A stretch of DNA of 64,000 nucleotides from Flavobacterium sp. UBA6135 (GCF_002428305.1 NZ_DIVJ01000039.1:29599-93598), one strand, 5' to 3'. Counted from the first letter of the stretch, positions 18,126-27,968 are shown. Numbers and translations are program-made. The notes: generated by a model not told the origin, from the sequence alone.

Positions 18126-18198
18126 TGGTCAGTAGTCAGTTATTAGTGGTCAGTAGCTGCTTACTAAAAACTGAACACTGAACACTTAATTCTGAATA
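18123..18198. repeat. Short direct repeats between the Fic gene and the Tudor-type gene
   Basis: TAGTGGTCAGTAG occurs at 18123-18135 and again at 18144-18156, 21 bp apart, the first copy overlapping the Fic stop codon. CTGAACA 7-mers follow at 18171 and 18178, with a decayed unit at 18192. It separates two convergent genes and may be a degenerating minisatellite. Confidence 0.65.
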
Positions 18199-18720
18199 CT
18201 ACTTACTCTTCTCTCCCACAAAATAATCACTTGTGCTTTTAAACAACACATTAAACGTAGTGAGACTACCATAAATTCTAGTGATATATTGTTGTAGGTC
18301 AATTTTTTCTGCTTCGTCTAAATTACTTGAATTTATCTTTTGTTCCATCACTCTGATTCTGTCGCGAACCATTGTAATTTTGTGAAAGAACGTATCAATA
18401 GGCACTTCTTTATTTTGAGTAGCCGTTCCGGGTTCCATGATTAATTTTCCGCCTTTCCATTTATCAGCAATGGGAACAACTTGTGATACATCTGACCATT
18501 TTTGTAAAATATTCTTTAGAGAGCGTTCCACATCATAAAAACTAACGGAATCTACTTCATCTTCTAACGCTTCGATCACTTCAAATTCACTGTCAATTTC
18601 AATAGTTTCGAGTCCATTCTCCATAAAAGTTACCCAATAATGTTTAGATGTAACATTTGTCACGACACCTAATCCGAATGCTTCATGTTTTAATCTAGAG
18701 CCTATTCCTAATAATTTCAT
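18199..18720 (-). CDS. Hypothetical protein with UvrD/CarD-like Tudor-type N-terminus
   Basis: A 173-aa soluble protein. Residues about 7-50 read GSRLKHEAFGLGVV, then WVTFMENGLETIEI, the pattern (G-x-R-x-x-H-x-x-F-G-x-G-x-V ... V-x-F-x-x-x-G) seen in the C-terminal Tudor-like domain of UvrD/PcrA helicases and in CarD-type RNA polymerase-binding domains. The remainder (about 60-170) is helical with a basic/acidic heptad-like stretch (RDRIRVMEQKINSSNLDEAEK). The gene is divergent from uvrA across 125 bases. No catalytic motif is visible. A free-standing RNA polymerase- or nucleic-acid-binding module is inferred, not shown. Confidence 0.6.
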   Translation of the reverse strand: MKLLGIGSRLKHEAFGLGVVTNVTSKHYWVTFMENGLETIEIDSEFEVIEALEDEVDSVSFYDVERSLKNILQKWSDVSQVVPIADKWKGGKLIMEPGTATQNKEVPIDTFFHKITMVRDRIRVMEQKINSSNLDEAEKIDLQQYITRIYGSLTTFNVLFKSTSDYFVGEKSK

Positions 18721-18753
18721 GTTTTTTTAATTTTTTGGTATTGCTATTTTTTT

Positions 18754-18761
18754 CAAAAATA
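18754..18761 (-). promoter_or_regulatory. -7 box candidate of the Tudor-type gene
   Basis: TATTTTTG on the minus strand lies 33 bases upstream of the ATG at 18720, in the gap shared with uvrA. Confidence 0.4.
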
Positions 18762-18817
18762 GAAATTGTTTAACAAATTCTTCTACTATGTATATCAAAA
18801 TCTTTATGTCAAAATCG

Positions 18818-18825
18818 TACCTTTG
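18818..18825 (+). promoter_or_regulatory. -7 box of uvrA
   Basis: TACCTTTG lies 20 bases upstream of the uvrA ATG. I see no recognisable SOS-type operator palindrome in the 125-base gap. Confidence 0.55.
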
Positions 18826-18845
18826 CGTTTTGCCGTAAAAATTTT

Positions 18846-21677
18846 ATGCTAAACCCTGAAGAATCTATCGAAGTTTTAGGAGCTCGAGTTCACAATTTAA
18901 AGAACATTGATGTTTCCATTCCCAGAGAAAAACTGGTGGTTATTACCGGACTTTCGGGTTCCGGAAAATCGTCTTTGGCATTTGACACTATTTATGCAGA
19001 AGGACAACGTCGTTATATCGAAACATTTTCGGCATATGCCAGACAATTTCTCGGCGGATTAGAACGTCCGGATGTTGATAAAATTGACGGATTATCTCCT
19101 GTAATCGCCATTGAACAGAAAACTACGAGTAAAAGTCCGCGTTCCACTGTTGGCACCATTACTGAAATATATGATTTCCTTCGCTTGTTATTTGCCCGTG
19201 CCGCTGATGCTTACAGCTACAATACCGGTGAAAAAATGGTTTCCTATTCAGATGAACAAATCAAAGATTTGATTATTGAAAGTTTCAACGGAAAACGCAT
19301 CAATATTTTGGCACCAGTTGTTCGCTCTCGAAAAGGTCATTATGCCGAATTATTCCAACAAATTGGCAAACAAGGATTTGTAAAAGTTCGCGTTAATGGC
19401 GAGATTCAAGATATTGTTACGGGAATGAAAGTGGACCGATACAAAACTCATGACATTGAAATTGTCATTGATCGAATGCAAATTGAATCTGACGAAGATA
19501 CCGATAAGCGATTGGCTGAAAGCATCAAAACGGCGATGCATCATGGTGATGATGTGATGATGGTGATTGAACATGAAAGCAATGAAGTTCGTTATTTCAG
19601 TCGTACTCTGATGTGTCCCACTTCAGGTATTTCCTATCCGAATCCGGAACCAAATAATTTTTCGTTCAACTCCCCAAAAGGAGCTTGTGAAAGCTGTAAT
19701 GGTTTGGGAACTATCAATCAAATCAACCTAAAAAAAATTATTCCAAATCCGAAAGCATCTATCAAACAAGGTGGTTTTGCACCTTTGGGAGAGTATAAAA
19801 ACACTTGGATTTTCAAACAGCTTGAAACTATTGGAGAAAAATACGGATTTACGAATGCAGACCCAATTGAAACCATTTCTGAGGAAGCAATGGAGATGAT
19901 TTTGAACGGCGGTAAAGATAAATTTGCTGTTGCATCCAAAACATTAGGCATTACAAAAGAATATAAAATTGAGTTTGAAGGCATTGCTCATTTCATTAAA
20001 AACCAACATGATGAAAGCAATTCCAATTCCATAAAACGATGGGCCAAAGAATTCATGGATGAAATTGATTGTCCGGATTGTCATGGTTCTCGCTTAAAGA
20101 AAGAAGCACTTTATTTTAAAATAAATACGCTGAATATTGCTGATTTATCTCAAATGGACATTTCTGAATTGACCCATTGGTTTGCAGCATTAGACGAGCA
20201 ATTATCAGACAAACAAAGAGCTATTGCCACTGAAATTACAAAAGAAATCAGAGCACGATTGCAATTTTTAATGGATGTTGGTTTGAACTATTTGTCGTTG
20301 AACAGAAGTTCCAAATCACTTTCAGGTGGTGAAGCACAACGCATTCGATTGGCTACTCAAATTGGTTCGCAGTTGGTTGGCGTTTTATACATCCTTGACG
20401 AACCCAGCATTGGTTTGCATCAAAGAGATAACGAACGCTTGATCAATTCGTTGGAAAATCTTCGGGACATTGGTAATTCCGTTTTGGTTGTAGAACATGA
20501 CAAAGACATGATTGAACGTGCGGATTGGGTCATTGATATTGGGCCAAAAGCAGGTCGCTTTGGCGGACAAATCATCAGCCAAGGCACGCCAAAGCAATTG
20601 TTGTTGGAAAACACAATTACTGCTCAATATATGAGTGGCAAAATGAAAATTGAAGTTCCAAAAAAACGACGAGAAGGTAACGGAAAAGTTTTAAAATTAT
20701 CAGGAGCCACGGGAAATAATCTAAAAAACGTAACCGTTGAATTTCCATTGGGAAAACTTATTTGCGTTACCGGTGTTTCGGGTAGTGGAAAATCCACTTT
20801 AATCAATGAAACACTTTATCCCATTTTAAATGAATACTTTTTTAATGCTGTGAAAAAACCACAACCTTTTAAAAAGATTGAAGGTTTGGAACACATTGAT
20901 AAAGTCATCGACATTGACCAAAGTCCGATTGGACGAACCCCACGAAGTAATCCGGCAACCTATACTGATGTTTTTTCTGAAATCAGAAGTTTGTTTACGC
21001 TAACACCTGAAGCCATGATTCGCGGTTATAAAGCAGGTCGTTTCAGCTTTAATGTGAAAGGAGGCAGGTGTGAAACCTGTGAAGGATCCGGCGTTAGAAC
21101 CATAGAAATGAGTTTTCTTCCGGATGTATATGTAGAATGTGAAACATGCATGGGCAAACGTTTCAACAGAGAAACATTAGAAATCAGATACAAAGGAAAA
21201 TCTATTTCGGATATATTGAATATGACGGTTGACGAAGCGGTAGATTTTTTTGAAAACATTCCAAAAATCTATAGAAAAGTAAAAACCATTCAAGATGTAG
21301 GTTTGGGTTATATCACTTTGGGACAACAAAGCACAACGCTCTCGGGTGGTGAAGCACAGCGAATCAAATTAGCAACAGAACTTTCTAAAAAAGACACGGG
21401 AAATACTTTTTATATCTTGGATGAACCTACCACAGGATTACATTTTGAAGACATTAGAGTTTTAATGGATGTGATTACAAAATTGGTTGATAAAGGAAAT
21501 ACAGTTTTGGTGATAGAACACAATATGGATGTCATCAAATTGGCTGATTATATTATTGATATTGGATTGGAAGGTGGAAAAGGCGGTGGGGAAGTCATTG
21601 CGAAAGGTACTCCTGAAGAAATTATAAAAAACAAAAAAAGCTTCACAGCACAGTTCCTAAAAAAAGAATTACTTTAG
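18846..21677 (+). CDS. uvrA: Excinuclease ABC subunit A
   Basis: A 943-aa full-length UvrA, the damage-recognition ATPase of nucleotide excision repair. It has two ABC ATPase modules. Walker A sites are GLSGSGKSS (35-43) and GVSGSGKST (about 643-651); ABC signatures are SLSGGEAQR (about 491) and TLSGGEAQR (about 832). Zinc-binding pairs are CESCNG/CPDCHG in the first half and CETCEG/CETCMG in the second. The ATG follows a TACCTTTG box. It is divergent from the Tudor-type gene and followed 29 bases later by a LOG-family gene that may be co-transcribed. Confidence 0.97.
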   Translation: MLNPEESIEVLGARVHNLKNIDVSIPREKLVVITGLSGSGKSSLAFDTIYAEGQRRYIETFSAYARQFLGGLERPDVDKIDGLSPVIAIEQKTTSKSPRSTVGTITEIYDFLRLLFARAADAYSYNTGEKMVSYSDEQIKDLIIESFNGKRINILAPVVRSRKGHYAELFQQIGKQGFVKVRVNGEIQDIVTGMKVDRYKTHDIEIVIDRMQIESDEDTDKRLAESIKTAMHHGDDVMMVIEHESNEVRYFSRTLMCPTSGISYPNPEPNNFSFNSPKGACESCNGLGTINQINLKKIIPNPKASIKQGGFAPLGEYKNTWIFKQLETIGEKYGFTNADPIETISEEAMEMILNGGKDKFAVASKTLGITKEYKIEFEGIAHFIKNQHDESNSNSIKRWAKEFMDEIDCPDCHGSRLKKEALYFKINTLNIADLSQMDISELTHWFAALDEQLSDKQRAIATEITKEIRARLQFLMDVGLNYLSLNRSSKSLSGGEAQRIRLATQIGSQLVGVLYILDEPSIGLHQRDNERLINSLENLRDIGNSVLVVEHDKDMIERADWVIDIGPKAGRFGGQIISQGTPKQLLLENTITAQYMSGKMKIEVPKKRREGNGKVLKLSGATGNNLKNVTVEFPLGKLICVTGVSGSGKSTLINETLYPILNEYFFNAVKKPQPFKKIEGLEHIDKVIDIDQSPIGRTPRSNPATYTDVFSEIRSLFTLTPEAMIRGYKAGRFSFNVKGGRCETCEGSGVRTIEMSFLPDVYVECETCMGKRFNRETLEIRYKGKSISDILNMTVDEAVDFFENIPKIYRKVKTIQDVGLGYITLGQQSTTLSGGEAQRIKLATELSKKDTGNTFYILDEPTTGLHFEDIRVLMDVITKLVDKGNTVLVIEHNMDVIKLADYIIDIGLEGGKGGGEVIAKGTPEEIIKNKKSFTAQFLKKELL

Positions 21678-21706
21678 TATTTGTATAATTTAAAAAGAAA
21701 AGAAAA

Positions 21707-22432
21707 ATGTCAGTAGACCAATACGAAAACGAAGACCACAGAATTCAAGAGAAATTCAAGCAAAAAACTTGGAACGAAATACGGACTAATGACTCATGGG
21801 CCATTTTTAAGATCATGTCTGAGTTTGTAAACGGATATGAAAGTATGGCCAGAATTGGGCCTTGTGTATCCATTTTTGGTTCCGCACGAACAAAACCCGG
21901 TGAAAAATATTATGAATTAGCCGAAAACATCGCCTATAAAATCAGTAAAGCCGGATATGGTGTAATCACTGGTGGTGGTCCCGGAATTATGGAAGCCGGA
22001 AATAAAGGAGCACATCGCGGTGAAGGAACTTCGGTGGGATTGAATATTGAATTGCCTTTTGAACAACATTTTAATCCCTATATTGATAAAGATAAAAACC
22101 TGAATTTTGATTACTTTTTTGTTCGCAAAGTAATGTTTGTAAAATATTCACAAGGGTTTGTAGTCATGCCGGGTGGTTTCGGAACTTTAGACGAATTGTT
22201 TGAAGCCATCACGTTAATTCAAACAAAGAAAATTGGAAAATTCCCTATTATTTTAGTCGGAAGTGAGTTTTGGTCCGGTTTATTAAATTGGATTAAAACA
22301 GTAATAATTGAAAAACAAAAAAATGCAAGTCCTTTAGATATGAACCTTATCAAAGTAGTTGATACAGAAGATGAAGTTGTTGCCGAGCTTGATGCTTTCT
22401 ACAAGAAATACAATTTGAGTCCTAATTTTTAA
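21707..22432 (+). CDS. LOG family protein (TIGR00730-type Rossmann fold)
   Basis: A 241-aa protein with the two hallmark motifs of the family, GGGPGIMEAGNKGA (about 88-101) and PGGFGTLDE (about 154-162). Characterised relatives are nucleoside 5'-monophosphate phosphoribohydrolases; many are annotated wrongly as lysine decarboxylases. N-terminal residues 1-45 are an extra charged helix common in Bacteroidota homologues. It lies 29 bases after uvrA and is closed by a strong terminator. Confidence 0.88.
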   Translation: MSVDQYENEDHRIQEKFKQKTWNEIRTNDSWAIFKIMSEFVNGYESMARIGPCVSIFGSARTKPGEKYYELAENIAYKISKAGYGVITGGGPGIMEAGNKGAHRGEGTSVGLNIELPFEQHFNPYIDKDKNLNFDYFFVRKVMFVKYSQGFVVMPGGFGTLDELFEAITLIQTKKIGKFPIILVGSEFWSGLLNWIKTVIIEKQKNASPLDMNLIKVVDTEDEVVAELDAFYKKYNLSPNF

Positions 22433-22435
22433 TAC

Positions 22436-22459
22436 AAAGCTGCTTATGCAGCTTTTTTT
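22436..22459 (+). terminator. Rho-independent terminator after the LOG gene
   Basis: AAAGCTGC, TTAT loop, GCAGCTTT, then a T-run: an 8-bp perfect stem starting 3 bases after the stop codon. It separates the uvrA-LOG unit from the next gene. Confidence 0.88.
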
Positions 22460-22546
22460 CATCAAATCAAGCAACCCAATGCACTAATTTGTATCTTTTA
22501 ATTAGTAAATTGGCAGATTGAAAGCTACAACTTTTTCTATTCACCA

Positions 22547-25378
22547 TTGAAGACACCATTTCGATATCTCATTTGTATAGTCTCCTTACTACTGGTCAAT
22601 CAAGTAGTAGCTCAGCATGAATTGTACTTGAATGTAGAGTTGCATCCCACTTCAAAAAAGTTATTTGTTCAGCAAGAAATCGTTTTTAAAAATACAACCA
22701 AACAGGTTTTACATTCCCTTATTTTAAACGATTGGAATCATGCCTATTCAGATAAAAACACCCCATTAGGAAGACGTTTTTCCGATGAGTTTGTGCGTAA
22801 TTTTCATCTAGCCAAAGATGATGAGCGAGGCAAAACATCAGATTTGACTATCCTGGATTCTGAATCTTTATTTTTAGATTGGAAAAGAGTTGAAAGACAT
22901 CCTGATTTGATTGAAGTAAAATTAAGAAAGCCATTAAATCCGGGAGAAAGCAGCAATTTGAAACTTACTTATATTAGTTACATTCCCAAAGATAAATTTA
23001 CAAAGTTTGGTCACAATGATTCCGGCGATATGTATCTTAAAAATTGGTTTTTAACGCCTTCACGATATGAAAACAATGATTTTGTTCGCTACAGCAATTT
23101 AAATTTAGATGACATTCCTAATGCTCAATTTGACGTACAATTAAAATTAAAACTTCCAAAAAATTTAAAATCGTTTTCTGATCTCAATACAAGTGGTGTT
23201 AGTGAAGAAGAAATTCATATGGTTTACAATTATTCGGGTAAAAACAGAAATGATTTCAACTTATTTATTGGTCAGCAATTGAATTTCAACAGCTACAAAA
23301 ACAGCATTGTAGATGTTGTTACTAATTTAAAAGAAAACCGTTTAAGCTCCATCCAAAAGGCCGTTGTTATTGACCGAATTGTTCATTATGTGAATACAAG
23401 AGTTGGCAACTATCCTTTTGAAAAAATAACCGTTTCTCAAGTGGATTATGAACGTAATCCGTTTTATGGATTGAATCAATTGCCTTCATTTATCAGTCCG
23501 TTTCCCGATGAATTTATTTTTGAATTGAAGTTTTTGAAAACCTATTTGAACAATTTTTTACAAAACACACTTCAAATCAACCATCGTTCTGATAGTTGGG
23601 TTCATGATGGTATTCAAGTGTATTTGATGATGCAATATATTGATGAAAATTATCCGGAAATGAAAATGATGGGTACCATTTCCAAGATGAAGCTTTTGAA
23701 AAGTTACAATTTAACCAATGTTGATTTTAATGAACAGTATAGTTATTTCTATATGTTGATGGCTCGAAAAAATTTAGATCAACCCATTGGAAACCCTAAA
23801 AACAGTTTTATAAAATTCAACGAACAGATTGCCGGAAAATACAGAGCCGGTTTGAGTTTGAAATATTTAGATAATTTTTTAGGAAACAATTCCGTTAATC
23901 AATCTATAGCTGAATTTTATGCTGTCAGTTTAGAAAAACAAACGGATCGCTGTGATTTTGAAGATTTACTTCAAGAAAAAACACCAAAATCATTGGACTG
24001 GTTTTTTAAGACCATTATTAATTCCAGAGACATTATAGATTATAAATTTAAAGACCTCAAAAAATCAAAAGACAGTGTTGAAATTACACTTAAAAACAAA
24101 ACAGGCATTACGGTTCCCATTCCAGTTTACGGCATAAAAGATTCAAAAGTTGTTTTTAAAAATTGGATTGAAAATGTTTCCACCGATACCGTTTTAGTAT
24201 ATCCAAGAAATGACATTGATAAATTGGTCATCAATTATAAAAATGAAGTTCCCGAATACAATTTGAGAAATAACTGGAAATCAACAAAACCATTTGTAAT
24301 TACCAACAGGCCGATAAAATTTAATTTAATGAAAGATTTGGAAGATCCTTTTTACAACCAAATTTTATACGTGCCAACTATCTCTTATAATCTGTATGAC
24401 GGTTTAACGCCGGGACTTCGATTTCACAATAAAACCATTCTAGACAAACCCTTTGTTTTTGATTTGAATCCGGCATATTCTTCGCTCACCCATTCTTTGG
24501 TTGGCAATTTTGGATTGGTTCATTTGCATAACCGAAGAAACCATAATTTATATCAAATTCGCTATTCCATAAACGGTTCTTATTTTCATTATGCACCAGA
24601 TGCATCCTATATGAAACTAACCCCTATGGCCATTTTAAGAATGCGTCCCAGTAGTTTCAGAGATAATAGAAAAGAGTTTTTTGTATTTCGAAATATTTTT
24701 GTGAATCGGGAACAAAACGACTACACCATCTTAAAACCTGATAACGATAGTTACTCTATTTTTAATGCAAAATATATCAACACTAGAACCGAATTACGCG
24801 ATCATTTTAGTGTGAAATCAGATTTGCAATTGGCTTCTATGTTTGGAAAATCAATGATTGAATTAGAATATCGTAATTTATTTGATAACAATCGCCAATT
24901 GAATGTTCGCTTTTTTGCTGGTTCATTTTTATATCGAAATACTAATTCCGATTTTTATAGTTTTGGCATTTCTCAAGCTAACGATTATTTGTTTGATTAT
25001 AATTTGTACGGAAGATCAGAAACTACTGGATTTTTCAGTCAACAATATGTCGTTGCAGAAGGTGGATTTAAATCTCGATTTGATGATTCTTTTGCCAATC
25101 AATGGATTACTTCCATAAATTCCAGTATCAATATTTGGAATTGGATTGAAGTTTATGGCGATGCCGGAGTTTATAAAAACAAGTATTCTTCAGAAAAATT
25201 CATCTACAATTCGGGAATTCGACTCAATTTGGTAACCGATTATTTTGAAGTCTATTTTCCGGTTCATTCTACTTCAGGTTGGGAAATTGGTCAAAAGAAC
25301 TACCAAGAACACATCCGGTTTATGATTACTTTAAATCCTGAAATTCTGGTTGGTTTATTCACGCGAAAATGGTTTTAA
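22547..25378 (+). CDS. M1 peptidase-like protein lacking HEXXH, with beta-rich C-terminus
   Basis: A 943-aa exported protein with a signal peptide (about 1-23, ending VVAQ). The N-terminal half resembles the gluzincin M1 fold: an N-terminal beta saddle, then WVHDGIQVYLMMQYI (about 350), which corresponds to the W-x-x-E-G helix of M1 enzymes. No HEXXH zinc motif is present, so catalysis is unlikely. From about residue 600 to the end the sequence is strand-rich and ends GLFTRKWF, suggesting an outer membrane beta barrel. The start is apparently TTG at 22547, since no ATG precedes the signal peptide. The role is unknown. Confidence 0.7.
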   Translation: MKTPFRYLICIVSLLLVNQVVAQHELYLNVELHPTSKKLFVQQEIVFKNTTKQVLHSLILNDWNHAYSDKNTPLGRRFSDEFVRNFHLAKDDERGKTSDLTILDSESLFLDWKRVERHPDLIEVKLRKPLNPGESSNLKLTYISYIPKDKFTKFGHNDSGDMYLKNWFLTPSRYENNDFVRYSNLNLDDIPNAQFDVQLKLKLPKNLKSFSDLNTSGVSEEEIHMVYNYSGKNRNDFNLFIGQQLNFNSYKNSIVDVVTNLKENRLSSIQKAVVIDRIVHYVNTRVGNYPFEKITVSQVDYERNPFYGLNQLPSFISPFPDEFIFELKFLKTYLNNFLQNTLQINHRSDSWVHDGIQVYLMMQYIDENYPEMKMMGTISKMKLLKSYNLTNVDFNEQYSYFYMLMARKNLDQPIGNPKNSFIKFNEQIAGKYRAGLSLKYLDNFLGNNSVNQSIAEFYAVSLEKQTDRCDFEDLLQEKTPKSLDWFFKTIINSRDIIDYKFKDLKKSKDSVEITLKNKTGITVPIPVYGIKDSKVVFKNWIENVSTDTVLVYPRNDIDKLVINYKNEVPEYNLRNNWKSTKPFVITNRPIKFNLMKDLEDPFYNQILYVPTISYNLYDGLTPGLRFHNKTILDKPFVFDLNPAYSSLTHSLVGNFGLVHLHNRRNHNLYQIRYSINGSYFHYAPDASYMKLTPMAILRMRPSSFRDNRKEFFVFRNIFVNREQNDYTILKPDNDSYSIFNAKYINTRTELRDHFSVKSDLQLASMFGKSMIELEYRNLFDNNRQLNVRFFAGSFLYRNTNSDFYSFGISQANDYLFDYNLYGRSETTGFFSQQYVVAEGGFKSRFDDSFANQWITSINSSINIWNWIEVYGDAGVYKNKYSSEKFIYNSGIRLNLVTDYFEVYFPVHSTSGWEIGQKNYQEHIRFMITLNPEILVGLFTRKWF

Positions 25379-25531
25379 TTACATCAAACTGCAATTTTAA
25401 TTAAACATTAATTCGTTAAAAAGCAATTTTCATTGCATTATTGATAAAATAAGCTACTCATTCTATACTTTTTTTATCGATAATTAAAAAATATTTTAAA
25501 ATCAAAATGACTGATTTATTAGTTTTTTACT

Positions 25532-25539
25532 TAAATTTG
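25532..25539 (+). promoter_or_regulatory. -7 box of the E1 dehydrogenase gene
   Basis: TAAATTTG lies 23 bases upstream of the ATG at 25563. The remaining gap (25379-25531) is AT-rich and holds no other recognisable element. Confidence 0.5.
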
Positions 25540-25562
25540 TTCACAACAAGTTATTTTTTTAT

Positions 25563-27968
25563 ATGACATCACCTGAAACAACAAAGCCAATGACGTTTGA
25601 AGATTTTAAAACTGAGGTTTTAAATGATTATAAAATTGCGGTAGTCAGCAGAGAATGTAGCCTTTTGGGAAGACGAGAAGTTTTGACCGGAAAAGCAAAG
25701 TTCGGAATTTTTGGCGACGGAAAAGAAGTGCCACAATTGGCTCTAGCAAAAGCATTTGAAAATGGTGATTTCCGTTCCGGTTATTATAGAGATCAAACTT
25801 TTATGATGGCCATTGGTCAATTAACCATTGAGCAATTTTTTGCAGGCTTGTATGGTCACACCGATATTAATTTTGACCCAATGAGTGGCGGAAGACAAAT
25901 GGGAGGTCATTTTGCTACTCATTCCTTAGATGAAAACGGAAATTGGAAAGATTTAACCAAACAAAAAAATTCAAGTGCTGATATATCGCCAACAGCAGGT
26001 CAAATGCCACGACTTTTAGGATTGGCTCAAGCTTCGAAAATTTATAGAAATGTATCGGTTTTACCCAAGAAAAATAAATTCTCAAACAATGGTAATGAAA
26101 TTGCTTGGGGAACCATTGGCAACGCCAGCACCTCAGAAGGTTTGTTTTTTGAAACGATCAATGCTGCCGGAGTACTTCAAGTACCGATGGTTATGAGTGT
26201 CTGGGATGATGAATACGGTATTTCTGTTCACGCAAAATACCAAACAACAAAAGAAAATATTTCTGAAATTCTCAAAGGATTTCAAAGAGATGATAAAAAC
26301 AAAGGTTATGAAATCTTAACTGTTTTAGGTTGGGATTATCCGGCTTTAGTCAACACCTATAAACAAGCGGCTCAAATAGCTCGTGAGGAACATGTTCCGG
26401 TTTTAATTCATGTAAAAGAATTGACACAGCCTCAAGGTCATTCAACTTCCGGAAGTCACGAACGTTATAAAAACGAAGACCGTTTGGCTTGGGAAGCTAC
26501 CTATGATTGTAATGCTCAAATGAGACAATGGATGCTGGCCAATAACATAGCTACTGTTGAAGAACTTGAGGAAATTGAAACCGCTTCAAAAAAAGAAGTT
26601 TTAGAAGGAAAAAAGAACGCTTGGAATGCTTTTGTTGCCCCTGTTAAAAAGGAACAAAGCGAATTGGTTAGCTTATTAGAAACAAGTGCCGCTTCAAGTG
26701 TAAATAGAGTATTTATTCAAAAGTATGCTTCCGATTTACAAAGCATTAAAGAACCAATTCGCAAAGACATTATTACAACCGCACGAAAAGTGCTTCGTAT
26801 GATTGTTGGCGAAAGCAGTCAACCTACTTTAGCGGCATGGATTACAAAATACATTTCGGATGTTCAACCGAAATTCAGTTCGCATTTGTTTTCTGAATCC
26901 AATCAAAATGTATTTTCAGTTAAAGAAGTGCTTCCAACTTACGATGAATCGAGCGAAGAAGTAGATGCGAGATTAATTTTAAGAGACAATTTTGATGTAT
27001 TGTTCACCAAAAATCCAGATGTTTTAATTTTTGGTGAAGACTCCGGAACCATTGGTGATGTAAATCAAGGTTTGGAAGGAATGCAGGAAAAATTTGGAGA
27101 ACTTCGCGTGGCCGATGCCGGAATCCGAGAAGCAACCATTTTAGGACAAGGAATTGGAATGGCAATGCGTGGTTTGCGACCCATTGCCGAAATACAATAC
27201 TTGGATTATTTGTTGTATGCCATTCAAATTATGAGTGATGATTTGGCAACTTTACAATACAGAACCAAAGGAAAGCAAAAAGCTCCATTGATTATACGAA
27301 CGAGAGGTCACCGTCTTGAAGGTGTTTGGCATTCCGGCTCGCCAATGGGAATGATTATCAATGCACTTAGAGGTATTCATGTTTTAGTACCGAGAAATAT
27401 GACCAAAGCAGCAGGTTTTTACAACACGTTACTAGAAACTGACGAACCGGCATTGCTAATTGAATGTTTAAACGGTTATCGATTAAAAGAAAAAATGCCT
27501 ACCAATTTAGGAGCATTCAAAACACCAATTGGCGTTGTTGAAACCATTAGAAAAGGTTCAGACATCACATTGGTTTCTTATGGTTCAACGCTTCGTTTGG
27601 CTGAACAAGCAGCCAAAGAATTGCAAGAAGTAGGCATTTCATGTGAAATCATTGACATACAATCGTTGTTGCCTTTTGATATCAACCATGATATTCAAAA
27701 AAGTTTGGCCACAACCAATCGCTTATTAGTAATTGATGAAGATGTTCCGGGTGGTGCCTCCGCTTATATCTTACAACAGATTATTGATGTTCAAAATGGT
27801 TATGATTATTTGGACAGCAAACCTCAAACGTTGGCTGCCAGACCTCACAGACCAGCTTATGGTACTGATGGTGATTATTTTTCAAAACCATCTGTAGAAG
27901 ATATTTATGAAAAAGTGTATGAAATGATGCATGAAGTTAATCCAAAAGAATATCCAAGTTTATACTAA
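25563..27968 (+). CDS. Fused alpha/beta 2-oxoacid dehydrogenase E1 component
   Basis: An 801-aa thiamine-diphosphate enzyme with E1-alpha (about 1-440) and E1-beta (about 450-801) in one chain. The alpha half has GRQMGGHF, a TPP-binding GTIGNASTSEGLFFE segment and VKELTQPQGHSTSGSHERYK. The beta half has FGEDSGTIGDVNQGLEG, REATILGQGIGMAMRGLRPIAEIQYLDYL and VIDEDVPGGAS. It decarboxylates a 2-oxoacid, most likely branched-chain (2-oxoisovalerate type), and passes the acyl group to E2. The E2 and E3 genes are not adjacent. A strong terminator follows. Confidence 0.88.
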   Translation: MTSPETTKPMTFEDFKTEVLNDYKIAVVSRECSLLGRREVLTGKAKFGIFGDGKEVPQLALAKAFENGDFRSGYYRDQTFMMAIGQLTIEQFFAGLYGHTDINFDPMSGGRQMGGHFATHSLDENGNWKDLTKQKNSSADISPTAGQMPRLLGLAQASKIYRNVSVLPKKNKFSNNGNEIAWGTIGNASTSEGLFFETINAAGVLQVPMVMSVWDDEYGISVHAKYQTTKENISEILKGFQRDDKNKGYEILTVLGWDYPALVNTYKQAAQIAREEHVPVLIHVKELTQPQGHSTSGSHERYKNEDRLAWEATYDCNAQMRQWMLANNIATVEELEEIETASKKEVLEGKKNAWNAFVAPVKKEQSELVSLLETSAASSVNRVFIQKYASDLQSIKEPIRKDIITTARKVLRMIVGESSQPTLAAWITKYISDVQPKFSSHLFSESNQNVFSVKEVLPTYDESSEEVDARLILRDNFDVLFTKNPDVLIFGEDSGTIGDVNQGLEGMQEKFGELRVADAGIREATILGQGIGMAMRGLRPIAEIQYLDYLLYAIQIMSDDLATLQYRTKGKQKAPLIIRTRGHRLEGVWHSGSPMGMIINALRGIHVLVPRNMTKAAGFYNTLLETDEPALLIECLNGYRLKEKMPTNLGAFKTPIGVVETIRKGSDITLVSYGSTLRLAEQAAKELQEVGISCEIIDIQSLLPFDINHDIQKSLATTNRLLVIDEDVPGGASAYILQQIIDVQNGYDYLDSKPQTLAARPHRPAYGTDGDYFSKPSVEDIYEKVYEMMHEVNPKEYPSLY

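Noticed and set aside
25379..25562. Possible small RNA or tRNA in the 184-base gap before the E1 gene
   Set aside because: No cloverleaf, no GC-rich structure and no terminator; it is AT-rich with only a -7 box.
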